A DNA stretch of 37,500 bases, taken from assembly GCA_009746045.1 (NCBI GenBank), contig RPFO01002014.1, forward strand, positions 1-37,500, given 5' to 3'. The DNA comes from Mesostigma viride. Taxonomy: Eukaryota > Streptophyta > Mesostigmatophyceae > Mesostigmatales > Mesostigmataceae. A program made the position numbers and the translations under genes. Shown piece by piece: positions 31,492 to 37,500 of this stretch (its first letter is position 1; each line of letters opens with the position of its first letter). Below the pieces are notes generated by a model. That model searched no databases. It saw only the letters and a list, made by a program, of their open reading frames with translations, and was not told where the DNA came from.

Positions 31492-34400
31492 CTGTGGGAG
31501 CATGGGGGCCCAGGGGGGACAGAGTAAAAGGGTCATTCAATGCGACTAGACAGAAAACATGGCAGCCAGGTGGCCATATTCATCAAGCCGTCATGGTCCT
31601 TGGTCGGCAGGCCACGGGATGCCATGTACGAATGCTGTCAAGCCCCGTACCCAATCCTGCCAAGATCACGGTGGGCAGGCAACCCAGGTCACGCTCAGCC
31701 TAAGCAGGTCCTCTGGTTGCATGCCCAAGCCTCCTACTGGGTCTGGCAGGTTAATTCTGTTAATGCAAGTGCATCAATGGAGGTGAAATCACACCGCGCA
31801 ACTCCGGCTCAGTGATACATCATGCAGGGAGCTATGTTGGCTGAGTTCGGTGATTGCCAAGCTACAGCACATAGAGGCATTTTTGCATGAATATAACCGC
31901 AACAGCACATGCATCAAGTGGTCCATGTTGCGACGAATGAAGTTTAGGCTCATGAAGTCACATAGTAGTATAATAATTGGGGTCCACGAGGCTGCTGGAG
32001 GGTTTGCCATACTGTCGCCAGCCTCAAGGCAACAACAGCCAAAACATTGTTGACAGTGATCTCCCTGCCCAAAACATATGTAGCATTGCCACCGTCGGCT
32101 ACCTGTCGTGAACTGCATGCTCTGCGGCATAGCGATCCCACCGAGCCATCTGCTGACATGGCATAAACCTCGGCACTGTCGCAATTGAAGAGGTGATTGT
32201 CGTGCAAAGCTCTAGCATCCGACATCCTGACCTAATGCTCTGCCGCTTGATTGAATACACCCTTCAAGTACCCCTGCATCCTTATCAACACACAGCTGGC
32301 AAGCATACCTGAGAAGTGATGCTGACCGCTGCTGCGCCGTCGCCCGCTGCCCCGGCCCAAACGCCTGGTCCACCGCGCCAGCCGCGTCCCCCCGGCTGGT
32401 CCTCACGTGCTCAGCACCCTCGTTCTCACCTAGATCCTCATTCCCTTGCCTGCGGGCCCTTGGCAGTGCCGTGCTGGGCCCTGCCCCCGACAGGTTCAGG
32501 TTGGAGATCGCGCGCAGGGGGGCCCCCGGGGGCCCGTACCCAGGGACCCCCTCGCGCAGCAGGGACTTGGCGCCCCATGTCTGCGGGTAGGGCAGCATGT
32601 CGAGTACATGGACGTAGGTGTAGGAGAGCTTGAGGCCGTAGCGCACCGGCAGGGCCAGGCGGTCATCATTCCTGGCCAGAGGGGGAGGCATAAGCGGAGG
32701 AGAGACACACCCCGTGTTGCTGGTCATATTTTTAGTAATGGGGAATCAAATCAGTGTTTCGATTAGTGGCGATATGCCGCCAAATGTGGCGGTGTGGCGC
32801 TTTTTTTGGTAAAATGTGGCGGTGCCACCCTATTTGACAAGGCCCCCAAGAAGCCACAAATTGGCCGTGCTGTTCTACTTTCTAGTTTCGTTTCGCCACA
32901 GAGTGGCCGTGCCTGAAGTTCACTCTAGTTCAGGTTACGCCACAATTGGCAGTGTCAGCCGAACTTCCGGCCGGCGTTCCGCCACGAATCTCCCTTTAGA
33001 AAAGTGTGGGTGGTTCCCTTTAGAAAAGTGCAACAGTGCATACCGCTTAGTGCATGTTAGTAGCGCCAAGTGGCCCGCTGGCCGCTGGACAGGCTGGGCA
33101 CTGAGCAGTGACTACCGTAGTGAGCTAGACCAGTGCAGTGTGCAGTGAGCTAGGTAGAATTGTATTACAAGAATCAACCACAGTCTTGTCCAATCAAAAT
33201 CATCGTCTTCGGAGCAGTGTCTTAGAGACGACAGTATCCTCGAATCCATCGTCGAGAATGGGGACCGAATCATTGCGACAACGATATAAAAAAGTACGCA
33301 AAAGTACGCAAAAGTACGAACACAAACGAGCAAGTGCGGCGAAATGCGTCGAACTAATCTACACGGGCGGCCGGCAGGCAGAGACCCGCCCTGTATACTC
33401 AGCCAGTACGGCGCCGCGCCGCGCTGACCCCGCCGTTCTACTTGTTTGGCAGCAATGAATGGTTGGAAAGCCAGCCCGCCACACGTGGCCGTGCCAAGCC
33501 CAATTTTAATTGGCTTAAAGCCACACGTTGGCCGAGTCAATGGAAGTTTTTGTAGTTCAAAACGCCACAAGTGGCCTAGCGCCACTAGCAACAAAAACCT
33601 TAATCGAATCACTGAATCAAGTAGACATAACCATCAAGTCCATAATTAAAGGGGATAGAGTCGAGAGCATTGCTCATGGCCACATAACCTTAACGTCATG
33701 AGATGCGATAAGGCAAATGTCCTGACCTGATAGGTAGTCAGGGTCCTATAAATAGTTTTGAGCCGGCATGGCCGGCCAGTTAGGTAGGTCATACGGTGCT
33801 GCAGGGATGCATGTCCTGGTGATTAAACGTGAACGCTGAAATTTTGTATTGGAGAGGAATGGCCACCATATGTTGCACGTGCTACTGATGGTGATTCACC
33901 CAACCCTGCTATTAAATAGCTGCTTCACAGCACAGTAACCAAATAGGGAAGAGTCACCTGTTTGGGGAAGGACATGGGATAGCACTGTGTCCTCAACCAG
34001 ATTACCAGGCACCAGCATTTTGACTAACACTGCTTCATGGACATCAGGTGTTCGAGACGCTAGCCGCTAGGTAAGTCTGCTGCTCAAGTCTTCGATATAA
34101 ATGCCGCTGCCGCCACCATCATGGCCACCGCCGCCGCCACTGCAACTGCCGTCATCGAATCCTCCTCCTCCTCCATCATTTGAACTACCATCAGGACCCT
34201 CAAATCCAATGGATCTACTAGGCAGGCTGTCCCTAAGAGTGCTTCACAGAATTGTTTGTCGGATCTGCCAAAAGTTAGTCATATGGTGGCTGTTATACTA
34301 TAGTACTTAGTCATGTGGTGGCTGCACATACTATCACTCCATCCTTCATTGTAAAGGCCAGCGTCCTCACGGCAAGCCCTTAATAAATGAACTCGTTCCT

Positions 34401-36370
34401 AAACTACATCATCGCCGCCAGGACCCAGGGGACCTGCGCTACCCATACCAACACCAATGCCAGCAACGAAACTAACGTTTGCCAGCTTTCTCTCCCCCTT
34501 ACTCACTCCCCTCTCCTTCTCTACCTTCCTAGCTACCTGCCACTCCCCCCCTCCCATCCCCCACCCCCCCCCCCCACCCCCCACCCCCACCCCCACCCCC
34601 CACCCCCACCCCCACCCCCCCCCACCCGCCTGCCCGCCTGCCCGCCCGCCCGCCCTGCCGCCCGCCCGCCCGCGCCCGCGCCGCCCGCCCGCCCGCCCGC
34701 CCGCCCGCCGCGCCGCCCGCCCGCCCGCCCGCCGCCGCGCCGCCCGCCCGCCGCCCGCCCGCCCGCCCGCGCCGCCCGCCCGCCCCCGCCCGCCGCCCGC
34801 CGCCGCCGCCGCGCCGCCCGCCCACCCGCCCCCGCCCGCCCACCCGCCTGCCCGCCTGCCGCGCCCGCCCGCCCGCCCGCCCGCCCGCCGCCGCCCGCCC
34901 GCCGCCCACCCACCCGCCGCCCGCGCCGCCCGCCGCCTGCCCGCCCGCCCCCGCCCGCCTGCCCGCCCGCCCGCCCGCCGCCCGCCCGCCCGCCCACCCG
35001 CCACCGCCCGCCCGCCCGCCCGCCTGCCCGCCCGCCCACCCCACACCCCACCCACCAATCCATCTACCAACTTACTTCCTAGCTACCTATTCCTTCCCCC
35101 TCTCCTCCCCTGCCCTGTGCTCACCAAGCCATCACCACTTACTTCCTACCTATAACCTACCTCTATCCCTACCCCCGTTGGCCTCACCGACACCAATAGC
35201 AGTTACTTACTACCTACCTACTACTCCCCCTCCCCTCCCCCCCCTTGGCCTCACCAAGCCATCACGCGCAACGCTTGACTACGGCCTACCTGTTATATGG
35301 ATGAGAACACTCACCAAGCCATCACGCGAGCGATCGCGCGCGGCGCGTGGATGAGCGCGCTGCGCTGGGGAAAGCCCCCCTCGTCGCGCACCAGGCAGTC
35401 ACGGATGGTCTCCGACACGTAGATGCCGCCGCCGTGGCCAGGGCGCACCACGTGGCGGATGGTGGTACCCGGTACGTACCTGTGGGGTCAGCATAGCGCG
35501 GGGTCAGCACTGTGTGGCTTAGCTCTGTCGACAGGGGGTGGGGGGATGAGCTCGAAGCGAGCAGGGGTGAACAGGCTTGACAGGAAGCTTGGGAGATGGA
35601 AGGCGAGGGACTCTAACGGAAAGAAGCAGCTAGCATTGTGCTCTAGGATGATGATGTCAAGATAATGCTAGCTGGATGCTGACACCTGAAAGGTGTGAAG
35701 AGAAAGAAATCGTGATTGGGGCAGCGACGCATGGTCCTGACCAAATATTTGGAAGTAATCCTTTTAATGCGCGGATATTTCTGGATCTTCCCTCTCTGGG
35801 CCTCGAATCCGATGATTCCAGGTCTATGCAACAGATCTATGCAACAGGTCTATGCAACAGATGGGGTTCGATGGACGTCCTGCCTCCGGATCCCTGGCGC
35901 CGGGTGATCATATACCATGAGGCTGGTGCCAATGGGCTCGTTGCAAGTGTGCGCTGTTGCTGACTAACTGGATGGCACGTTCATCTAAAAACAGCACAGG
36001 CCCCTCCAGATGGCATGAAGCCTTGTCAGCGTTGGATCGCCTGTTTTCGCTCATTTCGAAGACCATCTCAGGAAACCCACCTTGTCCGTCCGTCGAAGAT
36101 GGATACGAAGTGCTCGTCGTCAACCAAGGCCACGACCTTGTAGCACAGGCGGGCGTGCGCGGGCACGGGCACTTGAACACGACGCGGGAACGGTGATTCT
36201 TCATACCCCTCGTCTTGCTCCTCTTGGATATCGGGGAGGTCGCGAGCAGCAAACGCCGGTTGTGCGTTTACGTCATCAGAAGACGACGAGGCCGCGTCCG
36301 AGGACTGGCGGAGGAGCCTTTGCAACACATCCGCGACCACCTCCCGTGCTATTTCTCTACTATCCTGCAT
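31392..36370 (-). CDS. Four-exon gene, 305-residue protein of unknown function with C-terminal coiled coil
   Basis: Exons 36081-36370, 35315-35479, 32309-32671 and 31392-31491. All three introns are GT-AG and phase 2, and the split codons give Arg, Trp and Arg; the frame closes at TAA (31392-31394). Residues 1-60 are acidic and Ser-rich after a helical start (EIAREVVADVLQRLL). Residues about 75-165 form a conserved-looking domain: CYKVVALVDDEHFVSIFDG, RHVVRPGHGGGIYVSETI, RSALIHAPRAIARVMAW. The next part has YGLKLSYTYVHVLDMLPYP and a low-complexity stretch. The C terminus (LQLEEEVLRMEQRLARI) is a short coiled coil. I do not recognise the family and assign no function. Start ATG 36370 is the first in frame after a stop at 36476. 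The gene faces an ankyrin gene across about 1 kb. Confidence 0.78.
31492..32308 (-). other. Unknown gene intron 3
   Basis: 817 bp of non-repetitive sequence. I see no nested gene, repeat or element. Confidence 0.45.
32309..32671 (-). CDS. Unknown gene exon 3
   Basis: One base, 120 codons, two bases; acceptor GGCCAG|G AAT, donor CTC AG|GTATGC. Encodes NDDRLALPVRYGLKLSYTYV and a Gly/Ala/Arg-rich tail. An internal alternative donor CTAG|GTGAGA near 32427 would shorten it by 40 codons and break the phase with exon 4. Confidence 0.72.
32752..33614. mobile_element. hAT-like non-autonomous element in intron 2 of the unknown gene
   Basis: 863 bp with terminal inverted repeats CAGTGTTTCGATTA and CAGTGATTCGATTA (13 of 14 identical). 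It is flanked by AATCAAAT (32744-32751) and AATCAAGT (33615-33622), an 8-bp target duplication with one change. CA-GTG ends plus 8-bp duplications are hAT features. Both ends are dense in palindromic GCCACNNNTGGC-type motifs, as expected for subterminal transposase sites. No transposase frame is present. Confidence 0.75.
33623..34549. other. Rest of intron 2 left of the GC tract
   Basis: About 930 bp. CCTATAAATAG at 33747 is TATA-like. A 69-codon Pro-rich plus-strand frame starts at 34101 with no supporting features. I do not call a gene. Confidence 0.35.
34550..35044. repeat. Extreme C/G tract CCCGCC/CCCA (intron 2 of the unknown gene)
   Basis: About 500 bp that is nearly all C and G: (CCCCCA)n at 34555-34625 followed by CCCGCCCG-type repeats interrupted by CGCGCC and CCTG. 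The minus (transcribed) strand is (GGGC)n-like. All frames are open, giving spurious frames over 200 codons. Confidence 0.95.
35045..35325 (-). repeat. Copies of the exon 2 donor boundary of the unknown gene
   Basis: TCACCAAGCCATCAC occurs at 35121, 35251 and 35311 (the last is the true donor plus exon end), with a weaker copy near 35187. ACTTACTTCCTACCTA-like filler recurs between them. Confidence 0.75.
35315..35479 (-). CDS. Unknown gene exon 2
   Basis: One base, 54 codons, two bases; acceptor CCACAG|G TAC, donor GCT TG|GTGAGT. Encodes YVPGTTIRHVVRPGHGGG and HAPRAIARVMA. Copies of its donor boundary (CTCACCAAGCCATCAC) lie at 35119 and 35250 in the downstream intron. Confidence 0.82.
35480..36080 (-). 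other. Unknown gene intron 1
   Basis: 601 bp. A 14-bp unit (TCTATGCAACAGAT) is tripled at 35822-35862. Nothing else recognised. Confidence 0.5.
36081..36370 (-). CDS. Unknown gene exon 1
   Basis: 96 codons plus two bases; donor ACA AG|GTGGGT. Ends in FVSIFDGRT, with the Arg codon split to exon 2. Confidence 0.78.
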
Positions 36371-37378
36371 GGATGGCGCCAAGGTCTGGAAAGTGGGCCC
36401 CTGCAAAGGTCTGGAATCCGTAGATGATGCGTGGTTAGGCAGCGAGTCACTACTTGCCGTGAGCAGTAAAGCTCGTTACTGTGTTATCATCGCGGACATC
36501 TCTGCGGGCCATTCCCACAAACGTAGGACTTACTGACGGCAAACACAATTTGCAAAGAGATGTTGTGTAAGCGCCTCATTCGAGGCTTCAACGAGATTTA
36601 TCTCATCGAGAAATCAACCATTTCCAACTCTATTGTTGTGTTTTTACTGGCTGAAATTTTACTTTCTGACGACGTATGTATTTTTTATGGTGTCCCACGT
36701 GGCAATTGATGACCGTTGCGCTTGAAATTCTGCCTTCGTGGCGATGGCCGCTTGATGAGTTGGCACTTGGCTCCGTGCACTTCAAGCGGATTGTACAATT
36801 CGTACCAGAAGGACAAGTTTTGCCCAGTACCGATGCGGATATTTTAATGTGCAAGAATTAGTCATGCTCATTTATGTGTGGATTGCTGTTCGCAGACGGT
36901 GCACAAAACCTCACGAAACGCACTAGTGCACTTTTTCGGCATAACTTTTTCGGTTTAATTACGTGGGCACGTTGTTTTCGTAATTGGTGGCGCTCCTGTT
37001 AATCAATTACCGACATAACAGTGATGCCGACGACAACCCAATACACGTGCCTGCGTATCTTGCCATGACTGGCGCACATGTTCCCTGATTTTCAGAACAT
37101 CGTCCGTGGTGGGTCTTCTTCTCCGCGACTACTTGCCATCTGCTCATGTTGAATATCATCCGTGAACAAAACCGCGCAGTTCCTCCGGCAAGTGGGCAGC
37201 TCACCTTGCTACTCGAACGGTCGCTGCTAAGGATGAATACAGGAAATCCAACTTACACTTCTCGTGTGTGCACGTAGGGCTTGCTTAGAACAGTGACCAA
37301 TTTCCCCGACATAGCGTCAGTGCGAATCGCTATACAGACCCAACTGCATGGCCGTGGGAGCTAACACGCGCCTAGAAA
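36371..37378. promoter_or_regulatory. Divergent intergenic region between the unknown and ankyrin genes
   Basis: About 1 kb separating two start codons that face away from each other, so it probably holds both promoters. AT content is higher than in the exons. A 61-codon plus-strand frame (36676-36861) has no recognised match. No clear TATA box at the expected distance of either gene. Confidence 0.4.
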
Positions 37379-37500
37379 ATGCCTACTCCAGCAATCATTT
37401 CGGCAGTGGAAAGCGGAGAAGTTGTGAAGCTAACCTCTTTACTATCAGGCGGGGCCAACGTGAACGAGCGTGACCCCTCGGACGGCGCAACCGCATTGCA
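37379..37500 (+). CDS. Ankyrin-repeat protein, first 40 codons, runs off right edge
   Basis: ATG at 37379 opens a frame continuing to the window end: MPTPAIISAVESGEVVKLTS, then LLSGGANVNERDPSDGATAL. The pattern A(v)..G(e)...V..LL..GA.vN..D..G.TAL is the canonical start of an ankyrin repeat array. Only the first repeat is visible, so partner domains are unknown. The context AAAATGCC has A at -3. Confidence 0.75.
   Translation, partial: MPTPAIISAVESGEVVKLTSLLSGGANVNERDPSDGATAL

Noticed and set aside
34101-34310. Nested Pro-rich plus-strand gene
   Set aside because: 69 codons of low complexity, no homology signal and inside an intron.

Overview
The window comes from a nuclear genome of a eukaryote with GT-AG introns, probably a green-lineage alga. 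The reasons are an SRS2/cyanobacterial-style UvrD helicase with a motif III of the form GDVDQAIYGFRG, GC-rich codon use, many short exons in one gene beside a long single-exon gene, and very dense tandem repeats. The species cannot be fixed from sequence alone. There are no prokaryotic operons and no CRISPR array.

Layout. (1) 1-20353, minus strand: one large gene for a UvrD/Rep-type (SRS2-like) DNA helicase. I reconstruct 15 exons with consistent splice phases, about 805 codons. It enters from the right with a probable transit peptide and runs off the left edge before helicase motifs V and VI. Exons 2-15 total 1,488 bp in about 15 kb, so roughly 90% of that stretch is intron, and most introns are filled by a private tandem repeat (units of 4, 6, 7, 8, 28, 46, 54, 73 or about 106 bp). 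(2) 20354-23055: intergenic, with a 10-copy 48/49-bp array. (3) 23056-26817, plus strand: a single-exon gene for a 1,253-residue protein with TPR/Sel1-like helical repeats, a run of 67 serines and a C-terminal MYND zinc finger. (4) 26818-31391: mobile-element territory, with a piggyBac-type non-autonomous element (TTAA target sites), a broken LINE ORF1-like pseudogene and a large imperfect inverted repeat. (5) 31392-36370, minus strand: a complete four-exon gene for a 305-residue protein that I do not recognise; its largest intron carries a hAT-like non-autonomous element (8-bp target duplication) and an extreme GC tract. (6) 37379-37500, plus strand: the first 40 codons of an ankyrin-repeat protein, divergent from gene 5 across about 1 kb.

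Main observation. In both spliced genes many intronic repeats are made of copies of the adjacent exon-intron boundary, exonic bases and splice site included. The clearest case is a 72-73-bp unit repeated seven times in which the last copy is the real donor of helicase exon 2 and the other six are copied donors. Similar boundary copies lie beside exons 1, 7, 8, 10, 11, 14 (both sides) and, more weakly, 12 of the helicase gene, and beside exon 2 of the second gene. This suggests introns here lengthen by tandem duplication anchored on splice junctions. Intron 9 ends in about 250 copies of CCTG (sense strand), the motif expanded in human CNBP, running straight into the acceptor. Intron 1 carries two degenerate tRNA-like sequences that look mitochondrial in origin.
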